A DNA stretch of 41,029 nt from Bacillota bacterium (GTDB lineage: Bacteria; Bacillota; Clostridia; Oscillospirales; Acutalibacteraceae). This document shows, piece by piece, positions 1 through 7,737 of the stretch. Both the position numbers and the translations under genes were made by a program. Position 1 is the first letter of the stretch, and every line of letters begins with the position of its first letter. The stretch lies in contig JAEZGM010000044.1 of NCBI GenBank assembly GCA_023416955.1, forward strand, positions 1 through 41,029. Direction: 5' to 3'. The notes under the pieces were generated by a model, which did no database searches, was not told the origin of the DNA, and saw only the letters and a list, made by a program, of their open reading frames with translations.

Positions 1-120
1 AGGGTTAGCCGGTAGTCAGTCCACTACGGCTTGAACAAAGTGAAAGCCAGCGTCTTTTAGGCGCTGGCAATCCTATGCCCTTTTAGGGCTCGTGCAAGCC
101 ACCCGTTTTACGGGTGGTAT
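1..120 (+). ncRNA. Three consecutive stem-loops, possible IS200/IS605 right end or omega-like RNA
   Basis: Three hairpins follow one another: GCCAGCG/CGCTGGC (46-68), GCCC/GGGC (77-89) and CCACCCGT/ACGGGTGG with a 3-nt loop (99-117). None is followed by a T-tract, so they are not ordinary terminators. Strings such as TTGAACAAAGTGAAAGCC followed by stacked GC hairpins resemble the right end of IS200/IS605-type elements, where TnpB guide RNAs originate. This is recognition by general appearance only. The tnpB gene that should lie to the left is outside the window. The block could also be an unrelated structured 3' region of the neighbouring minus-strand gene. Confidence 0.3.
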
Positions 121-138
121 TGACTGTCTCTATGTGCG

Positions 139-1191
139 TTATGCCGCGAGCTTTTTGACTTTGCTATGAGCCGTTAAATCGGAATAAAGTTCGGAAGTAT
201 ACGGATTCCGTTTCGTCTTCGCAACATGGATCATCATATAAACGAAAACCGCCGCATTCGCCAGCAGCGCCAGAAGACTTACGATGAAGAGCGCTGTGGT
301 GTTCGGCGAAGCGGATGCGACCTGATAGATGCCGGGAGCGGCATTCATGGTGTAGCCGTCAGCCGCGAGAAGTCCCTGCTTGATGGCTGCCTGAGCGATC
401 GAATGGCTCGCTGTGGACTGCACCATCCAACTGCTTGCATCCTGAAAAGAGGGGAAAGTCTGGGCAAACATGCACCATAAAGCCAGTGTCTGTGCGCGAT
501 GCTGGAGCCACGCGCCTTTGCCGACCGTAAAAGCGCAGAGTGTTGGCGCGAGAAGCAGCGCAAAACCGCAGTACCATGCGTGAGTGGGCAGACAGTTGTA
601 AGTGTAAGCAAAATTCCAAAGATCATACGCAATAATCCAGAACCAGAGCATATCCGGCCACAGCATGTCGCGGCTCTTGTCCTTCGCGGTAACAGTGCGG
701 ATACAAATGCCGAACCAGCCGGTGATGGTGATGATATTGAGGATGCCGGCGATCCCGTTCATGTAATTCCATGCGCCGCCAATGTAGTACTGAACCTGAT
801 TGTTCGCGTACTCGACAACCGGAGTGGTGTACCGGCCAACCTCAAAATCACGCATAACGGCTTCACAGATATTAATCGCGAGAATAAGAGGCGGAAAGCA
901 CAGAGCAATTTTATTTTTCGATAGCCCTTTGATATGGCGGATACACCAGAAACCGATGCAGCCTGCCGTTGAAGAATAAACTTTTGCGAGATGGAACCAG
1001 TCCATGTAAGCACTGCTGCGGAAAACAGTCAGCCACAGAATGGTCAGCACGATGGGAAGAACCACAAAGGCAGTGAATCCCACCCACTTAAAGCGTCGTG
1101 TTACCTCGTTGAGCGCGAAAAGACTGGCAAAAACGCAGAGCCAGACAAGGAGTACCAATACAGTGGGAATGCCTTCATAAAATACAAACAC
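139..1191 (-). CDS. DUF5692-like multi-pass membrane protein
   Basis: This is a 350-residue, very hydrophobic protein with about eight predicted membrane segments (for example residues 8-28, 36-58, 94-112, 140-165, 180-225 and 300-325). It is rich in Trp and aromatic residues and ends in a short basic tail. It resembles the DUF5692 family, whose function I do not know. The start is GTG at 1191, preceded by AGGAGG at 8-nt spacing, which makes it the best start. It lies 41 nt downstream of hypA on the same strand and is probably the last gene of the hypB-oxidoreductase-hypA operon. That context might suggest a membrane partner of a redox or metal pathway, but this is inference. The family call is from memory of the sequence type. 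Confidence 0.7.
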   Translation of the reverse strand: MFVFYEGIPTVLVLLVWLCVFASLFALNEVTRRFKWVGFTAFVVLPIVLTILWLTVFRSSAYMDWFHLAKVYSSTAGCIGFWCIRHIKGLSKNKIALCFPPLILAINICEAVMRDFEVGRYTTPVVEYANNQVQYYIGGAWNYMNGIAGILNIITITGWFGICIRTVTAKDKSRDMLWPDMLWFWIIAYDLWNFAYTYNCLPTHAWYCGFALLLAPTLCAFTVGKGAWLQHRAQTLALWCMFAQTFPSFQDASSWMVQSTASHSIAQAAIKQGLLAADGYTMNAAPGIYQVASASPNTTALFIVSLLALLANAAVFVYMMIHVAKTKRNPYTSELYSDLTAHSKVKKLAA

Positions 1192-1232
1192 AGAATATGC
1201 CTCCTCATTGAATTTAATGATACGCTGCCCTT

Positions 1233-1574
1233 TTACCGGCAGACGATTTCCCTGACAATCATGTCGTTGCCTTCAAGTATCTCAAGATTCTGCCCACAGC
1301 ACTCCGGGCAGTGCAGATCATTTGCCACAGCGTTGAAAACCAGCCCGCAGTCACGACACTTGACGATCCCCGGAACGGTAACAAGCTCAAGCGCCGTACT
1401 TTCCATGAAGGTTTTATATACGGCAGCCGGATAGCATTGTTCGATATAGCGGGGAACAATGCCGGAAAGTTCGCCGACTTCTATGACAACCTTTTCGACT
1501 TCCGTAAGTCCCTCATCACTGACGATCCCCTCTATAGTATGAACGAGCGAGCTGAGAATGCCCAATTCGTGCAT
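1233..1574 (-). CDS. hypA: Hydrogenase nickel-insertion metallochaperone HypA
   Basis: HypA delivers Ni(II) to the large subunit of NiFe hydrogenase together with the GTPase HypB. The 113-residue length is normal for the family. The N-terminal Met-His-Glu (MHE) nickel-binding motif is present, and the zinc site is complete as two CxxC pairs, Cys73/Cys76 and Cys89/Cys92. An AAGGA ribosome site lies 8 nt upstream of the ATG, inside the end of the preceding oxidoreductase gene, so the two are translationally close. It sits in a hypB-oxidoreductase-hypA operon without any other hyp gene or a hydrogenase structural gene in view. HypA/HypB can also serve urease in some bacteria, but no urease gene is visible here. 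Confidence 0.93.
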   Translation of the reverse strand: MHELGILSSLVHTIEGIVSDEGLTEVEKVVIEVGELSGIVPRYIEQCYPAAVYKTFMESTALELVTVPGIVKCRDCGLVFNAVANDLHCPECCGQNLEILEGNDMIVREIVCR

Positions 1575-1578
1575 GGAA

Positions 1579-4266
1579 TCATTCCTTCCTGATCCGCTCC
1601 CTTACCGAGGCGGCAGCAATTTTTCCGCTGCGCCGTACGGCATTGGCCGCAATCCGGACGGGAAGCTTCTCGTAAAAATCGGGGACTGAATCGGAGGTGC
1701 GTTTCAAGTGAATTGCATCAAATTTGCATTTTGTTGTACACATGCCGCACCCAACGCACATATAGCTGTCAACCTGAACCGCTCCGCAGCCAAGGCAGCG
1801 TTCCGTTTCCTTTTTGAGCTGCTCTTCCGTAAAGGTAAGCCGGTCGTCCGCAAAGCGGTCTTTTTTATCCGGGGAGTGGCCGACCTTCTGGCGCGGAGTG
1901 CTGTCAAAGCTGATGAGCGGCACGGCAACGTTGGACTTGTCAAAGGCGTGGTAATTTCGCCGGTCGCGACCAAGCGTCAGTGTCTGGCCGGGCTGCACAA
2001 AGCGGTGAATCGAAACGGCGCCTTCCTTTCCGGCTGCAATGGCGTGAATAGCGAATTTCGGGCCGGTAAAGCAGTCGCCTCCTACAAAAACGTCCGGTTC
2101 GTCCGTTTGCAGGGTCAGGCTGTCGGCTTTTGCCGTACTGCCGCGGTTTAGCTGCACTCTGCTTCCTTCGAGAAGAGCGCCCCATTGAATGGACTGCCCG
2201 ATTGAAAGTAAGACGACGTCTGCCTGAACGATCATGGATTCATTCTCGTTATATCGGGGCGCAAAGTGATGTTCTTCATCAAAGACGGAGACGCAGCGTT
2301 TGAACTCCACTCCGGTGACTTTTCCGTTTTCCGTAAGAATTCTCTTCGGCCCCCAGCCGTTGTTGAAAATAACGGCATCCCGTTCGGCTTCTTCTATTTC
2401 GTCGTCAAGCGCTGGCATTTCTTCGCGGCTTTCCAGGCAGTAGAGGGCAACGGAGTTTGCTCCTTCACGCGTAGCAGTGCGTGCTACATCAATGGCTACG
2501 TTGCCTCCACCGATGACGAGAACTTTTCCCGAAAGCTTTGCAACATGCTCAAGGTTCACTTCACGCAGAAAGTCAATGCCGGAAATAACGCCCTCGGCGT
2601 CCTCCCCCTCGACGCCGAGCTTGCGCCCGCCCTGTGCGCCGACGGCAAGATAAAACGCTTCGTAGCCCTCCTTGCGCAGCGTGTCCAGTGTGACATCCCT
2701 GCCTACTTCAATGCCCGTCTTGAAAACAACGCCCATTTCGCGCAGCACATCAATCTCGGCATTCAATACATTCTTTTCAAGTCGAAATGAAGGAATGCCC
2801 AGCGCGAGCATGCCGCCCAGTTTTTCCTGCTTTTCAAAAATCGTGACGCGGTAGCCGTCAATGGCAAGGTAATAGGCGCAGGAAAGCCCCGCCGGGCCGG
2901 CCCCGACAATAGCAACTTTGTTGCCCAAATGGTAGCGCATGGGCGGAATATAGCGGGTGGAACGATCAAGTTCCCTGTCGGCGATGAACTTTTTAATTTC
3001 ATCAATGGCGATTGGTTCGTCAATATCACCGCGGGTACACTCGCTTTCACAGCTGTGTGGGCAGATGCGGCCACAGACAGCGGGGAAGGGATTCTCTTTT
3101 TTGATTAATTCAAGCGCGTCGCTGTAGCGCCCCTGCGCAGCCAGCTTAATATAACCCTGAACGGCAATATGCGCCGGGCAGGCGGTTTTGCAGGGAGACG
3201 TACCTTCCGGGGCAACGTCTTCACGGTTTTCACGGTAGTCTTTGTTCCAGTCCGTTTCGTGCCATGCGTGGTCGCGTGCGGTATGAGCCTTGATTGTGGG
3301 CAGAGGCTCCTTGGCGCAAAGGCGCTGTCCAAGCTTCAGTGCGTTCGTGGGGCAGTTTTCTACGCACTGACCGCAGGCCACGCACTGATTCGCGTCGGCC
3401 ACAGCGGTGAAATTGGAGCGAATTGCGTCCGGCGTTTTAAAAAATGTCGCGAGCCGCATGGAAAAGCAGGCGCAGCTGCAGCAGTTACAGATAGCGGCAG
3501 ATTCCCCGAGACCGTCCGTATGGGGCATTTCATGCATCAGTCCGTTGTCTTCGGCAAATTTGATGATGCTTTCGACTTCTTCGCGGCTGACCTGCCGCCC
3601 GCGGCCTGTACGTATGTAATACTCTGCACCGGTACCCATCTGGATACAGATATCCTTTTCCAGGTGGCCGCAGCCTTCGTCCAGCACGCGGCGTGACTGG
3701 CGGCAGGAACAGTCGGATACGCTGAAGGTGTCGTATTTGTCAAGATAGTAGGAAAGACGCTCCCATGGCTCTGTTTCAGGAATGTCTTTCACCGCGCTTT
3801 CAACCGGAATGACGCGCATCATCGCGAGTCCTTCCGGGAAAAGAGCCGCCATTGGCGCAAGGCGCTTGCGCGTGTATTCCTCAAAGGCCCTGCCGATTTC
3901 AGGATGCACTGCGAGCTGTTCACGCTTATTTACCATCATCTCAAGCATGCCCGGTGCAAAGATATTTACAAAGTAACGATCTTTGCCGTCCTTTTTGTCC
4001 GTCCAGACCTTACAGACGCCGGTATCTGCCAGTTCCGTCAAAAGTGAAAGGGTTTCCTCACGGGATTTGCCGCACTTTTCGACAATATATTCGAGTGTGC
4101 GCGGCTGCCGCAGTCCGATAGCAAGCGCAACATCGGCCATATCGTCGGTGACTACGGCATTCAAAGAATAATACTCGGGGGCGTTCTCGTCGATTTTGTT
4201 CATCATACCGGCGACGCCGCCCACCATTTTTGCCAGTTTCACAATTTTTGGTCTAAGCTCTGCCAT
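1579..4266 (-). CDS. Multi-domain [4Fe-4S]/FAD NAD(P)H oxidoreductase (GltD-like)
   Basis: This 895-residue protein is a cytosolic electron-transfer flavoprotein of the glutamate-synthase small-subunit type. Domains in order are: an N-terminal winged-helix-like segment (about 35-100); Cys-rich motifs CSCRQ (186) and CNCCSCACF (260); a ferredoxin-type cluster CVACGQCVENCP (295-306); the GltD Fe-S domain (about 358-412, many Cys); the FAD motif GAGPAGLS (455-462); the NAD(P) motif GGGNVAID (586-593); and a C-terminal ferredoxin motif CVGCGMCTTKC near 860. The start chosen is ATG at 4266, with GGGGA about 10 nt upstream. A longer reading from 4326 would overlap hypB and has no better ribosome site. 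Its place between hypB and hypA suggests it transfers electrons to or from a hydrogenase encoded elsewhere. It might belong to an electron-bifurcating complex, but no partner subunit is visible. Confidence 0.8.
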   Translation of the reverse strand: MAELRPKIVKLAKMVGGVAGMMNKIDENAPEYYSLNAVVTDDMADVALAIGLRQPRTLEYIVEKCGKSREETLSLLTELADTGVCKVWTDKKDGKDRYFVNIFAPGMLEMMVNKREQLAVHPEIGRAFEEYTRKRLAPMAALFPEGLAMMRVIPVESAVKDIPETEPWERLSYYLDKYDTFSVSDCSCRQSRRVLDEGCGHLEKDICIQMGTGAEYYIRTGRGRQVSREEVESIIKFAEDNGLMHEMPHTDGLGESAAICNCCSCACFSMRLATFFKTPDAIRSNFTAVADANQCVACGQCVENCPTNALKLGQRLCAKEPLPTIKAHTARDHAWHETDWNKDYRENREDVAPEGTSPCKTACPAHIAVQGYIKLAAQGRYSDALELIKKENPFPAVCGRICPHSCESECTRGDIDEPIAIDEIKKFIADRELDRSTRYIPPMRYHLGNKVAIVGAGPAGLSCAYYLAIDGYRVTIFEKQEKLGGMLALGIPSFRLEKNVLNAEIDVLREMGVVFKTGIEVGRDVTLDTLRKEGYEAFYLAVGAQGGRKLGVEGEDAEGVISGIDFLREVNLEHVAKLSGKVLVIGGGNVAIDVARTATREGANSVALYCLESREEMPALDDEIEEAERDAVIFNNGWGPKRILTENGKVTGVEFKRCVSVFDEEHHFAPRYNENESMIVQADVVLLSIGQSIQWGALLEGSRVQLNRGSTAKADSLTLQTDEPDVFVGGDCFTGPKFAIHAIAAGKEGAVSIHRFVQPGQTLTLGRDRRNYHAFDKSNVAVPLISFDSTPRQKVGHSPDKKDRFADDRLTFTEEQLKKETERCLGCGAVQVDSYMCVGCGMCTTKCKFDAIHLKRTSDSVPDFYEKLPVRIAANAVRRSGKIAAASVRERIRKE

Positions 4267-4297
4267 TCCATCGCTTCCCCTCATTTTCAAAATTGGT

Positions 4298-4969
4298 TTA
4301 CTGTTTTCTCCACGCCTCTGTTTCATTGCTGAGCCAATCGACCCACGTGTCTATTCCTTCGCCTGTGCGCGCACAGACCGGTATAATTTTCGCCGCCGGG
4401 TTGCGCATGCGAATGTTCGCTGTGCACCGTTCCATGTCAAAGTCAAAATAGGGGAGTACATCTATTTTATTGATGACAACTACGTCGCATACTGAGAAAA
4501 TCAAGGGATACTTGAGTGGCTTATCATCGCCTTCCGGTACAGAGAGAATCATTGCCCTCTTGACAGCGCCGGTGTCGAATTCCGCGGGACACACAAGATT
4601 GCCGACATTTTCAAGAATCGCAAGCTCCACATCGTCGGTTCCCAGCGCTTCAAGACCCTGCCGGGTCATGTCAGCGTCAAGGTGGCACATGCCGCCTGTA
4701 TGTAACTGAATGACCTTCGCACCAAAGCTTTCAATTGTTTTCGCGTCAACGTCCGAGTCAATGTCCGCTTCCATTACGCCGACTTTCAGCTTTCCGTTCA
4801 ATGATTCGATCGTGCGGGAGAGAAGAGTGGTTTTTCCCGCTCCGGGGCTGGACATTAAATTGAGCAGAAAAACCTTTTGCTTTTTCAGCTCCTGCCTGAG
4901 CTGCTCTGCCCGCCGGTCGTTGTCCTCAAAAATACTCTGCTTGACCTGAAGAACCTTAAATCCATTCAT
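4298..4969 (-). CDS. hypB: Hydrogenase/urease nickel-incorporation GTPase HypB
   Basis: HypB is the SIMIBI-class GTPase that drives nickel transfer during NiFe hydrogenase maturation. Visible motifs are the P-loop SSPGAGKTT (40-48), the acidic segment EADIDSDVDA, the dimer-interface metal site with Cys95-His96 in TGGMCHLDA, ENVGNLVCP, and the base-specificity motif NKID (167-170). The 223-residue length fits the core GTPase. The N-terminal CxxCGC metal motif and the His-rich stretch of some HypBs are absent. The ATG is preceded by GGGAG at 8 nt. It is the first gene of the operon and is transcribed from a promoter in the intergenic space shared with the divergent GntR regulator. Confidence 0.95.
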   Translation of the reverse strand: MNGFKVLQVKQSIFEDNDRRAEQLRQELKKQKVFLLNLMSSPGAGKTTLLSRTIESLNGKLKVGVMEADIDSDVDAKTIESFGAKVIQLHTGGMCHLDADMTRQGLEALGTDDVELAILENVGNLVCPAEFDTGAVKRAMILSVPEGDDKPLKYPLIFSVCDVVVINKIDVLPYFDFDMERCTANIRMRNPAAKIIPVCARTGEGIDTWVDWLSNETEAWRKQ

Positions 4970-5063
4970 TGTTCACGCTCCCATCCTGTGAAGAATCGGC
5001 TTGTTCCATGACTACTCCTGTGGACGAGCCAGGCTATGAAACCTCTTCACATCTATTGATAAC

Positions 5064-5091
5064 ATTATAACAAATAAACATAATACTTCAA
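5064..5091 (-). promoter_or_regulatory. Predicted sigma-A promoter of the hypB operon
   Basis: On the minus strand, TTGAAG (5091-5086) and TATAAT (5069-5064) are separated by 16 bp. Transcription would start near 5057, about 88 nt before hypB. An inverted repeat with 9-bp arms, ATAATTATT at 5101-5109 and AATAATTAT at 5124-5132, lies just upstream and could bind a regulator. Confidence 0.6.
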
Positions 5092-5133
5092 TAATATTTG
5101 ATAATTATTGGTTCTATACACGAAATAATTATC

Positions 5134-5162
5134 TTGCTTCCGGTAATATTGCATGATAAAAT
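5134..5162 (+). promoter_or_regulatory. Predicted promoter of the GntR-family gene
   Basis: TTGCTT (5134-5139) and TAAAAT (5157-5162) are separated by 17 bp and face the regulator gene. The start point would fall near 5170, just before the palindrome at 5174. Confidence 0.5.
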
Positions 5163-5173
5163 ATTTCTGGTTC

Positions 5174-5184
5174 TGGTCAGACCA
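5174..5184. promoter_or_regulatory. TGGTCAGACCA palindrome, probable FadR-subfamily operator
   Basis: This perfect 11-bp palindrome lies between the predicted -10 element and the ribosome site of the GntR/FCD regulator. FadR-type members of this family bind TGGTnnnACCA-like sites. The position just after the predicted transcription start suggests autorepression. No second copy was noticed near the hypB promoter. Confidence 0.5.
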
Positions 5185-5207
5185 CAACCAATTGAGGAGG
5201 CGGTTCC

Positions 5208-5909
5208 ATGGAATTTGAAAAACTCAGCGCGCCCAGTTTAAAGGAATTGTTTATTTGCCAGATTCGTGAAAATATTCTGTCCGGTCAGCTATCGGCCGGA
5301 ACGAAGCTTCCCACGGAGCGTGAAATCGCACAGCAGATGCAGGTAAGCCGCACCGTGGTAAACAGCGGCCTTGCGGAGCTACAGCGGCAGGGGTTTCTGG
5401 AAATACGCCCTCGTCAAGGCGTTTTTGTGGCTGATTATGGCCGCAGCGGTAATATCAGCACGCTGAACGCAATTATGGAATATCATAGTGAAACGCTTGG
5501 CCGTGCCGAAATCCGATCCATTTTAGAGGTGCGCAGAGCACTGGAGCATCTGGCTACGGACGCCGCAATTGAAGCGGCCACGGACGAGGATATGGATCGC
5601 CTGCAGCAGCTGGAGGCAAATGTGGAAGCGGCAGGTTCGGTGAATGAGACAATTGAAGCAGCCTTTGCTTTTCACCATGAGTTAGCGGTTGTTGGTGACA
5701 ACAGCATCCTGCCGCTCATCTATATTTCATTCAAACCGGTTGTCACTCAGCTCTGGTTCCGATTCTGCCGGCGCTTTGGCACGGACGCTCTTTCAGACAA
5801 TACACGCTCCCTGATGCAATTCATCTTTGCGCGTGATCGTGAAGCCGCACGGCGCTGTACGGACGAGCACCTTGACAGCGCGATCAGCGGCTGCCGCCAA
5901 ATTTACTGA
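5208..5909 (+). CDS. GntR-family transcriptional regulator, FadR subfamily (FCD domain)
   Basis: This 233-residue regulator has an N-terminal winged helix (about 10-75; GTKLPTEREIAQQM and SRTVVNSGLAELQRQGFLE) typical of GntR proteins. An alpha-helical FCD ligand domain follows (about 95-230), in which histidines around 156-157 and 221 can form the usual metal site. FCD regulators respond to small acids and usually control a neighbouring catabolic or redox operon. The start ATG has GGAGG at 7 nt. It is divergent from hypB and monocistronic, ending before a strong palindromic terminator. Its target could be itself (the TGGTCAGACCA palindrome at 5174) and possibly the hyp operon. The ligand is unknown. 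Confidence 0.88.
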   Translation: MEFEKLSAPSLKELFICQIRENILSGQLSAGTKLPTEREIAQQMQVSRTVVNSGLAELQRQGFLEIRPRQGVFVADYGRSGNISTLNAIMEYHSETLGRAEIRSILEVRRALEHLATDAAIEAATDEDMDRLQQLEANVEAAGSVNETIEAAFAFHHELAVVGDNSILPLIYISFKPVVTQLWFRFCRRFGTDALSDNTRSLMQFIFARDREAARRCTDEHLDSAISGCRQIY

Positions 5910-6009
5910 TTTGCTGCTCGACGGCAAAGATGTAAATAAATGCAAGGGATGTATCTTGCCGGGGTTCTTATTTAAAACAGTACCGTTCATTCGGCGGGGG
6001 TCGTTACAA

Positions 6010-6056
6010 ATAAAATACTCCTGCAGCAATTTGTTATTGCTGCAGGAGTATTTTAT
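6010..6056. terminator. Bidirectional terminator: 21-bp perfect palindrome
   Basis: Arms at 6010-6030 and 6036-6056 are perfectly complementary around the 5-nt loop TTGTT. A run of A's opens the left arm and T's close the right arm, so the structure works from both sides. It separates the convergent GntR regulator and P1-peptidase gene. Its right end (6054-6056) merges with the left end of the repeat that starts at 6054. Confidence 0.85.
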
Positions 6057-6158
6057 AGCCAGTTCACTTTAGAAAACGTCCAGGAAACAAGCGCAAAATC
6101 TTTGATCTATGAATTTTACGCTTTGAGATGGGTTCTGTTTTCAAATGAACTGACTATA
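6054..6158 (+). repeat. MITE-like repeat copy A (long form, about 105 bp)
   Basis: The right end AACTGACTATA is identical to the other copies. The left end, TATAGCCAGTTCA, has one mismatch to the TATAGTCAGTT consensus. The inner ends (TTTAGAAAACGTCC and GGTTCTGTTTTCA) match copies B and D. The centre carries an extra block of about 34 bp (CGCAAAATCTTTGATC and onward) shared with copy C and missing from the short copies. There is no coding capacity. Confidence 0.85.
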
Positions 6159-6220
6159 TTCCCTCAAGCGAAAAGTACTTTCATTATGGAGCTGCACCTG
6201 ATACTTGGAATGTCACAGCT

Positions 6221-7195
6221 TCATTGGACATTCGGTGTGAAGTTTTCGAAAGACGGATAGCCGTAGGCTGACTTTGCGTTCTTAACCGAATTTATAATCG
6301 CCTGTTCCACTGCTCTTACCGCAAGTATGCCAGCAACATCGGCATTCGCTTCCACTTTACCGGTTGCCATAGTGAAAATGGTATCTCCGTCAAAGGCAGT
6401 GTGGGACGGGCGAACCGCGCGCGCAATGCCGTCGTGGGACACTGAGGCAAGGCGGTTTGCCTGTGACTTGGTGAGTTTTGCGTTGGTGATTACGGTTCCT
6501 ATAATTGTATTTTCACTAAAGAAATCAGTTTGATCACCGTAGTTGGACAACATGAAATCTTCGGAACCCGCGATGGTATTTTTATCATCGCTCAATGCGC
6601 CCGCAAGTATCCTGTTTCCCTCTCCGTCGAAGATATCACCGACGCAGTTCACCGCCATTACAGCACCGACTTTTAATGAACCGACCTGAAAACAAGCAAT
6701 GCCGAGGCCGCCCTTCATTGCATGTTCGGTACCCCTGGCTTTACCAACAGTCGCCCCGGTGCCCGCGCCGAAATTTCCCTGCCGAGGAAATTCAGTGTAA
6801 GCATTCCGGCATGCGGCATAGCCCATCTGCTTGTCCGGCCGGATTCTATAATCGCCGCACTTCAAATCAAAAAGGATTGCTCCGCATACAATGGGAACCT
6901 TCGCCACGGCAACATTCCGGCCAATTCCCTTTTCCTCCAGAAACTCCATGACGCCGCCCGCGGCGTCCAGACCAAAAGCGCTTCCGCCGGCGAGTAATAC
7001 CGCATGGATGCTTTCACGAATGTTGCACGGGTTCAGCGCGTCCGTTTCCCGTGTCCCCGGCGACCCGCCGCGCACATCGACACCGGCAACGGCTCCTTGT
7101 TCGCAAACGATGACCGTACAGCCTGTTCCGGCTGTTTCCTGCTGCGCGCTTCCAATGCGGAAGCCTTCGATTTCCGTTATCTGAATTTCTTTCAT
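6221..7195 (-). CDS. P1-family (DmpA-like) peptidase
   Basis: This 324-residue member of the DmpA/L-aminopeptidase-D-esterase family (MEROPS S58/P1) belongs to the Ntn-hydrolases that cleave themselves into two chains. The signature GVDVRGGSPGTRETD is near residues 39-53, and HAVLLAGGSAFGLDAAGGV follows near 65-83. The conserved NTIIGTVITNAKL segment is where the autocatalytic Ser/Thr nucleophile usually lies. Characterised relatives remove N-terminal residues, including beta-alanine and D-residues. Its ATG overlaps the CoaC-like stop codon by 4 bases, so the two are translationally coupled and it is the last gene of the long minus-strand operon. Coupling to CoaB/CoaC-like proteins suggests a substrate with a beta-alanyl-cysteamine or peptide bond, which is inference. 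Confidence 0.88.
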   Translation of the reverse strand: MKEIQITEIEGFRIGSAQQETAGTGCTVIVCEQGAVAGVDVRGGSPGTRETDALNPCNIRESIHAVLLAGGSAFGLDAAGGVMEFLEEKGIGRNVAVAKVPIVCGAILFDLKCGDYRIRPDKQMGYAACRNAYTEFPRQGNFGAGTGATVGKARGTEHAMKGGLGIACFQVGSLKVGAVMAVNCVGDIFDGEGNRILAGALSDDKNTIAGSEDFMLSNYGDQTDFFSENTIIGTVITNAKLTKSQANRLASVSHDGIARAVRPSHTAFDGDTIFTMATGKVEANADVAGILAVRAVEQAIINSVKNAKSAYGYPSFENFTPNVQ

Positions 7196-7737
7196 TCACA
7201 CTCCTCCAGAGCAGTGTGAATTGCCTCCATGATCTGATCCACATCGGCGAGCGCACCTTTTCCGATGTCCCCGCAGGCAAGCAGGGCTTCCTGCGGCTCA
7301 ATGAAGCGATAGCCGAACCGCTTCAACTTTGCAATGTTTTCCTGAACGATCGGATTTTCCCACATGTTGGTATTCATTGCCGGAGCAATCAGCACCGGCT
7401 TATTTCGTATAGCCAGCATCGTTGTGGAAAGCATATCGTCGCCGATTCCGTTTGCAATTTTCCCGATAATATTGGCAGTCGCGGGGGCGATTACCACGAG
7501 ATCCGCTTTCTGCGCCAGTGAAATATGCTTTACCTCCGCGGGAAAGTCATCCTGAAATACATCGGTGTAAACACGGTTTTGCGTCAGAGTCCGAAAAGTA
7601 AGGGGGGTAACGAATTTTGTCGCGCCATTTGTCATGATGACTTCCACTTGATGCCCCTCTTTGAAAAGCCTGCGGGCGATTTCGGCACCTCTGTATACAG
7701 CGATGCTGCTGCTCACCCCAAGAATGATATTTTTCAT
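7192..7737 (-). CDS. coaC: CoaC-like flavoprotein, phosphopantothenoylcysteine decarboxylase
   Basis: This 181-residue HFCD-family flavoprotein, in the CoA pathway, decarboxylates 4'-phosphopantothenoylcysteine to phosphopantetheine. Visible features are the N-terminal FMN-binding GVSSSIAVY, the catalytic His71 in EVKHIS, the PAMNTNMW motif (119-126) and the substrate-clamp Cys155 in LLACGDIGKG. All key residues are present, so it should be active. Most Firmicutes have a fused CoaBC. Here CoaC and CoaB are separate genes overlapping by 4 bases, as in streptococci. Related EpiD/MrsD enzymes decarboxylate peptide cysteines, so a specialised role on cysteine-containing compounds is possible given the sulfur-linked operon. 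Confidence 0.88.
   Translation of the reverse strand: MKNIILGVSSSIAVYRGAEIARRLFKEGHQVEVIMTNGATKFVTPLTFRTLTQNRVYTDVFQDDFPAEVKHISLAQKADLVVIAPATANIIGKIANGIGDDMLSTTMLAIRNKPVLIAPAMNTNMWENPIVQENIAKLKRFGYRFIEPQEALLACGDIGKGALADVDQIMEAIHTALEECE

Noticed and set aside
345..924. Several overlapping frames opposite the DUF5692-like gene.
   Set aside because: They lack ribosome sites and domains and are shadows of a well-supported membrane protein gene.
4956..5009. A 17-codon minus-strand frame with AGGAG 5 nt upstream, overlapping the hypB start.
   Set aside because: No Cys bias, no terminator after it, and nothing else supports translation; it may be chance.
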